Positions 1-10,649 of a DNA stretch of 64,000 nt are shown here, piece by piece. Both the position numbers and the translations under genes were made by a program. The first letter of the stretch is position 1; each line of letters starts with the position of its first letter. Below the pieces are notes generated by a model. It was not told the DNA's origin and ran no database searches. It saw nothing but the letters and a program-made list of their open reading frames with translations. Source of the DNA: Brachypterus glaber (Eukaryota; Arthropoda; Insecta; Coleoptera; Kateretidae); contig OY294054.1 of assembly GCA_958510825.1 (NCBI GenBank), positions 14,521,390 through 14,585,389 on the forward strand, read 5' to 3'.

Positions 1-212
1 AACTGACCGTTAACATCTTTAAATCTAAAGAAAATTGGTACTTTTAAATTTACTACAGTTAGTTCATTTTCTCGTAAACTTAATATTACCTTTAACTTTT
101 TATACCTTTAATCTTTGCTGTAAATATAAAGTTACGTTTTATTTTTCTATGTTAATAACCTTTGACTCAAAAAGGCAAATTTATGCATTTATAATAAAAC
201 AAAGATACAATT
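1..212. other. AT-rich sequence, nothing recognised
   Basis: The window opens in AT-rich DNA with no open frame that resembles a protein and no repeat shared with the rest of the window. It ends at the first terminal repeat of the element starting at 213. Confidence 0.5.
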
Positions 213-1270
213 ATACAGGGTTTTTCAGAAATAGGATAATTAAAAAAACACATATGGAACTTTCTTCGTCAGATCAACACGGCGCCCGACTTTCATATCT
301 CCAATTTTGCTCAAATGGCACAACCTCATCAAATAGGGTCTAGATTACTAGATTGAAAGGATTTTGCTAGAAAATGACTAGTTTTGGAGATATTAGGGTG
401 GCTCATTTTTGACGTTTTTTAAAAGTCCAAAAACATGATTTACATAGATCTAAATATAAATAGTTATTTTCTTAACTAGTATTAAGTGGATAAAATCACT
501 TAATACACGAGTTGAGAATCTAATTTTATCCAACACCTTTTATTTTTAAATAAAAATCTATAATTTTGCGAAAAACTATGTCAAAAATATTAAGATTATG
601 TTTTCTTAATACTAAAATAATAGGTAGCTATGGCCTAAGTATGCCTATTAAAAATAAACAATTTCTAGTTTTACATTTCTTACAAACGTCAAAATGGTCG
701 CGTTGGTGACAGAATTTTTAATAAAAACAGTATTTTATTCAAAAACTAAAGAATAATTTGGGGTTTTCTTTAATTTTTATGGTTTAGTTAACGTGCTTCT
801 ATTTATAGAATAGTTATAATAATTAATAGGGTATGTAACTAATTTTGGGTGAGTTTAAAAGCTGTACGTAAAAGAGTGGGTGAAAAATTTTTTAGTCACT
901 AGTGGAAAAAAACTCACTTTTGACATTTAAAATAGTGCTCGAAACAAGTGTTTCTGTGAAGGTGTTGGATAAAATATATTTTTACCAGATATCAAAAGAA
1001 CATTAAATTTCAGTCTTAACTAAGAAAAAATTTTACCACCAATTTCACTTCAATGCGGCCTACTAGATGCAATTTGTCAAATTTGAAAATGCTATCCCCA
1101 AAATACACCCCCTTCGATTTTTTTTAATTTTTGTCAGTCAACTCATATATAGTGATGGAGTATACATAAAATATTAGAAAAAGTATTTTAAATTTTTAGA
1201 AGTTATAGCAAAAAATATCTGATACACTGGAAATTCGTTACCATAGTAAATACTAAACGTTGTTAACTAC

Positions 1271-1324
1271 AAGTTGTTACAGTAAAACATAACGTTGTTC
1301 TGTTATATTTTACTGTAACAACTT
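1271..1324. repeat. Perfect 17-bp inverted repeat (hairpin)
   Basis: The arm AAGTTGTTACAGTAAAA at 1271-1287 is matched exactly by its reverse complement at 1308-1324, with a 20-nt spacer. It lies inside the 213-1880 element and may be the remains of a nested MITE. Confidence 0.7.
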
Positions 1325-1401
1325 ATAATTAATAACAAATGTTGCCTGGGGTTCCAAATATGCAAAAACGTTTATTATTTAATACGATAACAAGTTCTCA
1401 G

Positions 1402-1607
1402 TGTAGCGTCCGTCATCACACATTTAATTTTCTCATATATTATATATTAAACTAAACATAAAATAAAATTTAAAAAATATATATCTAGTATCAATGCCAA
1501 CCATACTATAATAAAGTTTGAATTTAATCCTTAATCATTTCGCTAATATTCGGGCGAAACATAAAACAGATTTATTTCACTTCCATTTTTTGTAGCGTCC
1601 GTCATCA
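1402..1607. repeat. Direct repeat of a 17-bp motif
   Basis: TGTAGCGTCCGTCATCA occurs at 1402-1418 and again at 1591-1607, identical in both. The flanks differ apart from AT richness. The motif is GC-richer than its surroundings, so chance identity is unlikely. It may mark two ends of a small insertion. Confidence 0.6.
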
Positions 1608-2031
1608 AAGATTAAAAATAAAATCTTGTAAACCCTAAATGCCAGATAATTATTGTATTTATTATTTTATTTTAGCTCATCTCCACTTTCTATTTTTCAT
1701 ACCAGCTTTTTAAAAAGCGAGATAAAAAAACAGGTAATACTACAACCTCACGAGTAGCTCAGATAAGGGTTTTTTTTAATAATTTTTTTGATTTTTTTAA
1801 ATTCTTTTTAATTCTTGAAATCGTGAAACCTTCAGGAGTTCCTGTTTTTTTAATTACCCTATTTCTGAATAAACCTGTATATTTTTGATTTTTTTTTTCT
1901 GTTTTCAAATGAAGTGGGGCTGACCCTAATTTCCTTTTTTTGAGCTGAACTTTGGCACAGAATTTTATTATGTTATTTTTCACGACATGAGACGAAGCTA
2001 AAATGTTTCAAAAAACCGTTTTTCTTTTTAA

Positions 2032-2600
2032 CCCTTAATTTGGTAATGTGTAGTATATGATACATGAATTTTAAGATAACAAAAATAGTTATTTACAGTA
2101 CAAGTGAGGTAAGTGGGATATTGTTCACGAAAAAAAAGTTGACTGGGGAGGCTCCTGGGTCGAGTGGGTTAATTTTTGAGTGAATAATGTTACTTACCCC
2201 ACGTGTGCTTTACAACATTTTATCCAATACCTCTTAAAAACACTTCTGAATCAAATTTCCAAATGACATTTCCACAAAATTTACTTGACATTTCAATATA
2301 ATGTTACTTTTCGGTGATTAGAAATATTATAACACAACTTGTTTACAGGATGATTAAAACGTCATTTTCATTGATTAAAACGTCAAGTGTAAACTAACAT
2401 TATTAATAGGTATTGGATAAAAATTATTTGGCAAAAAAAAATTATTTGGCAATGTCAGTCATGATACAAGTCATTATTAAGTCACGTGACTTTTTTTTTA
2501 ATATTTTTTTTCCATAAATGTTTTACATTTATGTATCTAAATTTCCCCTTAAAAGATTTTTTATATACTTCATCCCAAAGAGTGTTTGCCAAATTAAGGG
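2032..2600. mobile_element. piggyBac-type non-autonomous element with TTAA target duplication
   Basis: TTAA at 2028-2031 is followed by CCCTTAATTTGG. The far end is CCAAATTAAGGG followed by TTAA at 2601-2604. A TTAA duplication with termini starting CCC is the hallmark of the piggyBac superfamily. The 569-bp interior is AT-rich and non-coding, so it would need a transposase from elsewhere. Confidence 0.75.
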
Positions 2601-2604
2601 TTAA

Positions 2605-3893
2605 ATCCATTATACTAGAATTTCAACGTCTATAACTTAAAAAGAAACTATTAGATTTACCCTTCCGTAAATATTTTTGTTGGAAACATATTTTTTCTGT
2701 GTCATTTGTTTACGAAATTGTGTGGATATATATATTTTTTATTTTTATTGTGTATGTATAATACTTATATGGCAATATAATTTGACATTTATTATGTTTT
2801 TATAATAAAGGTTTCTGGGTATTGTAAATTTTATTTATTGTATGACACCATTTATGAAAAAGTCCTTTTTTACCAATTATTATGCGTTTTCCACTAAAAA
2901 TATCTAGTAAAAGAAAGCAAGTTTGATTGATACATATTAATTATTATATATTGTAATTACAGTCTAATATGGTATAAAATACCTTGATAGGTCCCAGAAA
3001 GACTTAAAACCTATAAATAAAATAATAAATAAATAAATATACTTTTTACATTGTATGAAAAAACCTTTGGAAGGATAAACAAAAAGACACCCCATCGACT
3101 TAAGGATTTTACAATTTATTTATTAATTCTAATATTATAGAACTAATTAAAATTCAAGATAGTTCTATTTACGTAATTATTCCACGTAATTTTTTTTAGA
3201 ACCAACCCACGATACCCTCAATTCTTCCGGAGGGGCCAAAATAGTGTACAATTGTTCTGTCTGGATGTTTTCAAAGTATTGATATTTTTTTCTTTATTTT
3301 CTTTTTGGTCTCCAAAGAGTCGGATTAAGGTATTTTTTTAAGGAAAGGCGTTTCTTCTGGCTCAAAAGTAAAATTCTTAATCAATAATTAAGAAAAAGTT
3401 AAAGTGATTTTTGGAATCAGCATAAAAGTATAATTTATAACTTGAGACCTATGTTTTGTAGGTTTGTGTTACACATTTTCTTTTTAATATTTTGTAATAG
3501 ACAGTTTGTATCAAAAAGTTACAGTTTAATATTTTTATGACGAAAAACAGCAAAACACAACTTAATTAAAAATTGACAAAATGCGGCTTGTTTAAACACT
3601 CGTTACTTTTAAAATTTATTTTGTATTTTTAATTTTCCGTCTTGCATATTAAAATTTTTATTAGTCCTAAAATTTTATAATAAACTGAAATCCAGTCCTT
3701 TATTATTAAGCACTCTAACAAAACTATAAAATTATTAAAGGCCATAAACTTTTAAATTTTAAATTTCTTATCAAATTTTACACATTCATTTGTTTCATTT
3801 TTAAAACTGAGTTAATTTTTATGTTTATGCAATGGTTTAGTCTCCTAAAGAAAAACAAGTATTTTACTCTATTTAATAATATATTCTTAATCT
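2605..3893. other. AT-rich spacer without genes
   Basis: No coding frame is seen. An AATA-type microsatellite at about 3014-3040 follows a short stretch that could be the tail of an old retroposon. GCGGCTTGTTTAAACACTCG near 3580 resembles a motif at 53.5 kb. Confidence 0.4.
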
Positions 3894-5048
3894 ACACGGT
3901 GTATTTGAAATAGCGTCGAAAATTTTAACAGATGATTCTACATCATAAAATATGACAAAAAGTTCCTATAAACATATGTCTAAAAACGCATCATAAGGGA
4001 GCTACGCCCCTTTGAAATTGGCTAAAAAAATCGGTTTTTATTTAATAACTCAGGAACCCTTTGAGATATATTAACTAGGTTTTGCACGTGAATTAATCCT
4101 TATCTTTGTATGTCATTTTCACGTTCTTATTTAAACCAGGGGTGTGCGAAACGGGGGGGCATTATCAGTTTTTTGTCCCAAACTTTTTTCTGTGTAACTT
4201 TTTTGCAATTTTATTTTTGAAATATAATTCCTCAGGTCAAAATACATAAAAAAGATACTCTTGTTACTGTAGGATTAACCGTTTTCGAGAAAAGTTCATT
4301 TGAAGGTGAAATTTCACGGTTCGAGGACGAAAAATTAAATACTAAAATGTCGAAAACCAAAATTTTAATGATGCAATCTTATTCTACATCAAAAACTAAG
4401 AAAAAAAGTTTCCATACATGTAGGTCGAAAAAACACTTTTAAAGCTACCATAGCCCTTTAAAAATGGTGCATATTTAGGAGACCATAGCTCCATTAGGAT
4501 TGATTTTTGGAAGTACCTGTATATGAGGTTTTTTTCTTAGTTTTTAATGTACATTTGCCCTGAATCATTAAAATTTTGGTTTTCAACTTTTTAGTATTTA
4601 ATTTTTCGTCCTCAAATCGTGGAATTTCACCTTCAAATGAATTTTTCTCGAAAACGGTTAATCCTACAGTATTACAACAAGAGTACCTTTTTTATGTATT
4701 TTGATCTGAGGAATCATATTTCAAAAATAAAATTGCAAAAAAGTTACACAGAAAAAAGTTTGGGACAAAAAACTGATAAGCCCCCCCCGTTTCGCACACC
4801 CCTGGTTGAAATAAGTACATGAAAATAACACATAAAAACGGGCCTTGGTAGGATTAGTTGACTTGCAAAACCTCGTTGATATATCTCAAAGGGGTCCTGA
4901 GTTATTAAATAAAAACCGATTTTTTTAGCCACTTTCAAAGCTCCCTTATGACGCATTTTTAGCCATATGTTTATAGGAACTTTTTGTCATATTTTATGAT
5001 GTAGAATCATCTGTTAAAATTTCCGACGCTATTTCAAATACACCGTGT
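3894..5048. mobile_element. Foldback (palindromic) element, copy 1, 1155 bp
   Basis: The left end ACACGGTGTATTTGAAATAG and the right end are reverse complements. The two halves pair along most of their length, around a centre near 4.47 kb, and each half carries the same ordered blocks. Copy 2 is at 30924-32100. Short open frames in the right half recur in copy 2, but only because the DNA recurs. The family's internal block around TTAACCGTTTTCGAGAAAA also appears near 25670 and 36455. No transposase is seen. Confidence 0.85.
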
Positions 5049-5154
5049 ATAGTAAAATCTATTTGATCCAAGCATGTTATTTTTTTTAATGATTGCCGAG
5101 AAACAATATTTTTCATATAGAGACTAGATGAAACGTTGCAAGCACCCTGTCAAA

Positions 5155-5825
5155 ACATCGGCACTATTGTACCCTAGAGCCATCTAGTTTGCAAATTTCA
5201 AACTAGGTGTTTTGTTTTATTTTAAATTCTGTATCTTTAAAACATTACATTCTAGCAAAAACTGTATATAACATTTTTTATAGGGCTTAAAAAGAGCTTT
5301 TACTTAAAATATAATTTTTTGAAATCGGGTTATAAATATGTGAGATATGCTAAAAAAACTTTTTACTGCTTTAAACGCCAATATCTCGAAAACAATGCAT
5401 TTTAGGAAAGCGTTGTTTATAACATTTTTTGACCAATTTAAAATGATCTTTTATATAAGTTCTAAATTAACCAAACAATAATAATTGCCTTAATTATAAA
5501 CAAAAAACGCTTAAAATATGAGTTTTACCCTATTTTTACCCCCTTACCCTCAATCATTTACCCCCAAAATCTAATCAGCTCTTCGGAATACGATAAGAAA
5601 CAATATGCAAAAAACCGCAAGTCGATATCTTATGTAGAAATGGAGTTAGAGAGATTACACCCAGACATACAGACAGATAGACAGACAGACAGACAGACGC
5701 AAATTTTTTTTTTACTCATTTCGACTCAGAATGGTCTAAACCGTCGAGAAATGTGAAAAAAAAACGTGACTTTTCGGCGAAGATTTCAATACATCGGCGC
5801 TCTTAGTAGCACTAAGTGCCGATGT
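5155..5825. mobile_element. MITE with internal GACA microsatellite, copy 1
   Basis: The element begins ACATCGGCACTA and ends AGTGCCGATGT. The last 35 bases also fold on themselves (ACATCGGCGCT against AGTGCCGATGT). At about 5661-5698 it carries a short, imperfect CAGA/GACA run. Copy 2 (33338-34928) shares both flanks, the interior and the microsatellite position, and the similarity may begin about 20 bp further left. No protein is encoded. Confidence 0.8.
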
Positions 5826-6083
5826 AAAATATTATCCAAGAACCTCTACCTTTACAGCAGCTGTTAAACTATAATATTTATTAATATTTTTATTGTTTAT
5901 TTTTAGGTGTTTAATGTTTGTATTTGTATAAAGCGAAGGAAATAAAAATCCAGAATTATTTATTGCCGGAATTCATTTTCGAACATTTCAAATACGTATA
6001 ATGATTGATTTATTGTAACGGAAGTTAATATATTTTCAGAATTGTTTCTCAAGAGAAAAATTCTTTAATCGAGCAAAGGAAAT

Positions 6084-6150
6084 AACAAGCCGTGAAGATA
6101 TGTAACGCTACGCACTCCATTATATATTATTCACAGTAAATACTATATTG
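6084..6150 (-). repeat. Copy of the CTTCACGGCTTGTT module
   Basis: AACAAGCCGTGAAGATATGT is followed by a CGCACTCCA stretch and a TATA-rich block. The same module occurs at least eight more times in the window in both orientations. Here it leads into an A/T homopolymer-rich stretch (6165-6290) resembling 61390-61500 in inverse orientation. Confidence 0.7.
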
Positions 6151-6300
6151 CATTTCCCAAATACCCAAAAAAAAATAATTTTCAAAAAAAATAACAAAAA
6201 AAAATTATTTTTTTTAAAAGATCTTTTTTGAAAAACGAAAAATTATTGAAAAAAAAATTTTCAAAAAAAAAGTTTTCAAAAAAACTTTTTATAGGAAATT

Positions 6301-6495
6301 ATGATCCTAAATAAATGTACTTTAATTTTTGTTAAAAACACTATAGTTCTCAAGTCACGTACTTTAATATGTAAGGACGGACATGAAATGTTGCGTTTTT
6401 TTTACAAAAATTAAAGCATAATTGTATAGGATAATAAATTTCGTTTGGACTTTTTTCCTATCCATTTGTAACTGAATATTCAGTTTACTTTTTAC
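6301..6495. mobile_element. Partial copy of the AAAGTAC/CAGTTTAC MITE family
   Basis: The stretch holds the family blocks TTTAATTTTTGTTAAAAACA, AAGTCACGTACTTTAATAT, GGACATGAAATGTTGCG and the terminal CAGTTTACTTTTTAC. Only one end of the element is complete. Better copies are at 40315-40730 and 46146-46469. Confidence 0.75.
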
Positions 6496-7331
6496 ATTTA
6501 AGAGGTTATAACTTGAATCAAGTAAAAGTGCTTGGTTTAAATAATAAAGTTTCGTGTATTGATTTTTAAAGAAACTTAAGTGACAGGCAAGTAAATATTT
6601 ATACTGAGTATTTAAAATGCTAAAAATAATGTGGAATAATGTGAAAATGGGAAACAAGTAATTATTAAACTTAAAAGAAATTATTTATTTTTTTGAAATT
6701 GGTTAAATTTGTTTATTTCAAGTATTTTTATACGTATCTAACATATAATATTAAAACATATTTTCTCTGTATGCTTAAAAAAAACTGAATAAAATATTTT
6801 TGCTTAAAATGCATTTAATACCTATGCAGCAAAAGAAAAGATTTTTTTTTTCAGAAAATATCTTTTTTCAAAAATAAAGTTTTTTTGAAAAAAAGTGGTT
6901 TTTGCCCGTCTTTGGATAAGAAACCTATGTTCGAAATTTCGGACAGACAGATCGACAGAGATTTTGGTCTTTTCTAGATTACAGATTATAGTGCCTTGAT
7001 AATACATCAGTTTGCACTAAGAATATGTGCGCCAAAAATTTGAGAGAAATACAGTTTTTAAAACTAGTGTCAATTTTGTGTTGTACTACTATGTAAAAGA
7101 CGTAAACTATGATAAAAAATGTATATCCCAATCAAAACGCTTTTAAATATTTTACTTTTATGTGAATCCTTAAGGTCCTTAAGGTCCAAGGGGTCCCATA
7201 AGGGTAATACAAAGGGAATATGTCCAAGATGGCAATTAATAGGAAAATTTAATTAAACTGTCCCAAACTTTATGACTTCTACTGTATATATTATTATACA
7301 CTTCGCAAACTTACAGAAGAATAATATATCG
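6496..7331. other. AT-rich spacer
   Basis: Apart from A/T homopolymer runs near 6840-6900, nothing is recognised here. The short minus-strand frames are rich in Phe, Lys and Leu, as expected from base composition, and resemble no known family. Confidence 0.4.
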
Positions 7332-7760
7332 ACTAAAGTTTATTTTTTTAAGGTATAGTTATTTTAAATTTGCCGCTAAATACACAGTCCGATTTACACT
7401 GAAGCATGTGGCTTGTTTTGAATGTCAAGATAACCAAAATTTATAATTTTTGTTTACTTACTTTGTTTTTATGATGTTTTGATGTAAAAAAGGAGATTTG
7501 ATAAAGCTGTTGCTAAAAACACTTTTGTATTCCTGTAGAAACAAAATTTGCTTATAAAATCGCTTTTATTCCAATAATATAGAGGAATAAACCATTGTTT
7601 TGTTCTCGTTAATGGCACGTCAACGTTTTACGGTTATGTAAATTGGGCCTAGTCATTTTGCTTACGACGCATGTGTATCTTACGTTGCTATGATAATTAC
7701 GAGATTGTTTACAAGCGGGAAGGTTTAAAATAACGATACCCTAAAAAAATAAACTTTAGT
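7332..7760. mobile_element. MITE with 37-bp terminal inverted repeats
   Basis: The left end ACTAAAGTTTATTTTTTTAA is matched at the right end with two mismatches over 37 bp. The element is 429 bp and non-coding. The superfamily is not determined because no convincing target duplication is visible. Confidence 0.75.
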
Positions 7761-8674
7761 ATCTACCTTTCATCATTTCTCTGTATATACACAGAATGAT
7801 TTTTATGTGTTTATTAGTAAATTTTACCAATATTCATTCTTTTCTTACTTCACTAATATTAGTTTTATCCACGGTAAAAAATCTTCGGGTGTTGTTATGT
7901 TTACTGGATTTTAACGATTTTAACTGAAAATGTTTCTCCGTGTACTATTATGTATTTCAGGTAATGGGATAAGTAATCTGTCATAATTAGTAATTTTGAC
8001 GTTTGATATGAACATGGATGTAATAAATATTTACCGAGAAATATTGATAATTATAATAACACACGATTTCCATAAAGCATATTATACAGTGTGAAATTTT
8101 CAAAATGAATAAATTCTATAACTGAAAACATATTTTTAGAAAAATTTCTCGGACAGGTCAATTTTTATTTTGAGCCGACAAACGCTTTTAATTGTAAGAA
8201 AGTAAGTAAAAAAGTTTAAGTTGTGCTGACTGTCGCAAGCTGGATAGCATCGATTATTGCAGGGCAAGAACCTATTAAGGTAGACACAAACATGAACTTT
8301 CTTGGCCCATATTGTGTTTCACTCAATAAAAAAGCGAAAAGGTAATTTTTTGAGATTTTTATCTAAGTGTTCCTAATGTTATCATGCGAAGTAGTTGACA
8401 ACAAAAAAATATAAAAAGAAAAAACAATAAGAAAAGAAAGTAACGAAGAAAGCAGAGAGGTCTGAATTTTGGTTCTGCTTTTTAAAGAGAATCGCCAGGC
8501 CGATATGAGATTATAATCGATACGTAAATGGGACTTACTAAAAACGACAAATTGTTATATAAGTGCTCAAATTGTACCTAGAAACAGCTGAAATTGTTAC
8601 TGTGCCACAATATTTTTTTATTAGTTTTTTAAATTTTTGTAGGTTTGTTCTTTACTATTATTGCCAGTACTCTG
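7761..8674. other. Gene-free stretch with one weak exon-like patch
   Basis: Mostly AT-rich and unclassified. The segment 8219-8341 is less AT-rich and open in one frame, and is listed separately as a very tentative exon. Confidence 0.4.
8219..8341 (+). other. Tentative exon-like open segment
   Basis: One frame stays open for about 41 codons from just after a TAA. It begins with a hydrophobic run (VVLTVASWIASIIAG), contains Met and Cys further on, and ends at AAAAG|GTAATT, an acceptable splice donor. The hydrophobic start resembles a signal peptide or membrane segment, but there is no in-frame Met before it and no homology that I recognise. An open frame of this length can arise by chance. 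Confidence 0.15.
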
Positions 8675-8999
8675 CATTGAGGTAGAGCGGGGAGAGTGCC
8701 ATTGGACCAGGCTGCGCGTGGACAAACTGTGCCGATGAGGGAGCTTTGTTTTGCAAATTTGAGTTTGCGCAGTTACTTCGACTTTGGTTTTTAAACTAAC
8801 CTAAAATTTAGTTCACATGTGTTTTTCAAGGAATTAGAGTGGGGGAAGCAGGAATTCTGTCTGACCGAGTGGCTATCTTTGTGTATTTCGAAGTGCGCAA
8901 GACCGTTAATACGGAATTTTAGAGAGAGATAGATGCGTGAATCAAAATCGGCACAAGAAATTTAAACGGCTCTGGCACTCTCCCCACTCTACCTTAATG
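8675..8999. mobile_element. MITE with GC-rich 27-bp TIRs, 325 bp
   Basis: CATTGAGGTAGAGCGGGGAG continues to GAGTGCCA at the left end. It is answered by TGGCACTCTCCCC and ACTCTACCTTAATG at the right end, with few mismatches. The interior encodes nothing. The GC-rich ends stand out from the surroundings. The superfamily is not assigned. Confidence 0.8.
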
Positions 9000-9583
9000 G
9001 TACTCTATAAATATTTGGGACATGGGTTCCTAATATTTTCAGTATGCAATCTTTTTTAAAAAGCAATGATAATTTTTTTGAAGCTCCTGCAGTTTGTTTA
9101 TTTTTTGTCCATTAGAATAAAGGTATGTTTATTGTTAACGTAGTAAAGTTTTAAGTGATTATAAATAAATTTGAATGCAGTAAAAAATAAAAAGTCTTGA
9201 CATGGCCATAATTGGCTCACCCACCTTAATAAATAATTCATGAAGGCAATAAATTTTAAACATGAATGCAATAAAAGCGTCCATCGGCTCAAAGTTAATG
9301 AATTCCTTTTTTCGGTGTATATTTAAATTTATATTTTATTTTTCAGAAAGATAGAAAGATATATAGACATATAGAAATTTATTTGTATAATAAAGATTTT
9401 GCAACAGATGTGTTCAATTTTTAAACAAGCACATAAATATCTAAGACGAAGGTTTAACGACTTAATTTTGAGTGGACTTTTTAAAAATTTATAATTGGTT
9501 TCACAATTTTGGCACATTATCATTTTGGAAACTTAGTGATACAAAGTAGGTAACTACTATTTACCATAATTTACAATAATTTT
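9000..9583. other. AT-rich spacer
   Basis: No repeats shared with the rest of the window and no protein-like frame. The two minus-strand frames of about 64 codons are compositionally biased and resemble no known protein. Confidence 0.4.
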
Positions 9584-9819
9584 CATTTGTTGTTGTTACC
9601 AACTTATGAACAAAAAAAAAATATCCAAAACAATAAATAAAACAGAAACACTCAATTATGAGACTCATATAGATATTTTATCTATATGCAATTCATAATT
9701 ACTTTTTTGTTTGCGTGTTACAATAAGATTAATTGTAAAACATTTTTAGTAACTTTTTTATTAATTGTAGAACAGTTTTAGGGATTTTTTTGTTTATAAG
9801 TTGCTAACAATAACAAATG
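9584..9819. mobile_element. MITE, 236 bp, CATTTGTTGTTG ends
   Basis: The left arm CATTTGTTGTTGTTACCAAC and the right arm TAAGTTGCTAACAATAACAA plus ATG are imperfect reverse complements, continuing inward through an A-run/T-run. A related fragment with GTTACCAACTTATAAACAAA lies at about 55150-55230, and another GTTGTTACCAACA trace is at 10140. Confidence 0.7.
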
Positions 9820-10170
9820 AAACTTGACATGACATTTATAAAAATGTTAGTATTCTGTATTCACAGTAAAGAACTAAAAACCAGTATGTTTTGTGTGTGA
9901 TTTTGGGCTGTGTTTGGATTTGTGTCAGATAAGTACAAGTTATTCTCAAGCATAGTATATTTCCAGAGAATATGGACAAATCCATTTTGTTCTCAGGTAA
10001 GTTCCAAACAGTAGAATTGGAGACGCTCGACAGGCAAGATGAAAACATTTGAGACTCTGGAGTACGTGTTAACTCTTCCTCATCCATAACTATTATGAAT
10101 TTGTAATAAAAAAAAAACAAATGAAAAATTTGTCAGTGTCGTTGTTACCAACATAAATACAATAAATTAT

Positions 10171-10313
10171 CCAAATCAGTCATATTGAAATTATTCAAAA
10201 CTAAAATAGTATAAAGAACTCTTTCCATAAGACATTTGGCGCACTCCTCTATTGGAAATCTCCCGGCTTCTCGGCTCAAACATGGACGCGTGCGCCAAAA
10301 TAGTGTCTTATGT
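10171..10313 (-). repeat. Dispersed repeat with GCGCACGCGTCCA core, copy 1
   Basis: Read on the minus strand this matches 53997-54176 on the plus strand. Both contain TTTTGGCGCACGCGTCCAT, GTGCGCCAAAT, TTATGGAAAGAGTTCTTTAT and TTGAATAATTTCAATATGAC. Copy 2 carries an extra block of roughly 25 bp. No coding content. Confidence 0.75.
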
Positions 10314-10357
10314 AACTTGCACGTTAATATACTATTAAACTGTATCTGTGATTGTTG

Positions 10358-10635
10358 CCGATCCCGGTAGCGCAATAGTTAGCGCGTTTAATTACGGATC
10401 CCGGGGTTGTGGGTTCGAGCCCCACATAGAGCATGGATTTTTAGTGGTGTAAAAAGTCGGTAGATGGAACTACGATGACTAACTGTAATGTGTGTTGCAG
10501 GTGAAACTACAAACACATTTCAGGGTGGATGCGAGTTCTGTTGAGGACCGTGCCTCGGAGGGCACGTAAAGATGGCGGTCCCGTCAATTAGGCCATAGCA
10601 GCGAAAAACGACGTTAAACAGTAAAAAAAATAAAC
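10358..10635 (+). mobile_element. tRNA-derived SINE with perfect 14-bp target site duplication
   Basis: The body is flanked by ATCTGTGATTGTTG at 10344-10357 and again at 10636-10649. The head (10361-10432) is tRNA-like. It has an A-box region TAGCGCAATAGTTAGCGC and a B box GGTTCGAGCCC, but no closing acceptor stem, so it is not a tRNA gene. The tail contains CTCGGAGGGCACGTAAAG and ends in an A-rich stretch. The head probably provides an internal RNA polymerase III promoter. The exact target duplication implies fairly recent LINE-driven insertion. Confidence 0.9.
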
Positions 10636-10649
10636 ATCTGTGATTGTTG

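Larger units (their letters stand above)
213..1880. mobile_element. Putative long TIR element, about 1.67 kb, non-coding
   Basis: The left end reads ATACAGGGTTTTTCAGAAAT and continues as a 38-bp arm. The right end (about 1843-1880) is its reverse complement with about four mismatches. No transposase frame exists between the ends, so this would be a non-autonomous DNA element. The interior holds a 17-bp perfect hairpin and two copies of a 17-bp motif, listed separately. The two ends could instead belong to separate insertions. Confidence 0.5.

Noticed and set aside
4619..4956. Open frames conserved between the two foldback copies and between their arms
   Set aside because: They recur because the DNA is repeated. 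They occur on both strands of the same bases and show no domain or protein-like composition.
10361..10432. tRNA gene
   Set aside because: A and B boxes are present, but the acceptor stem does not pair. The sequence continues into a SINE tail with a target duplication.
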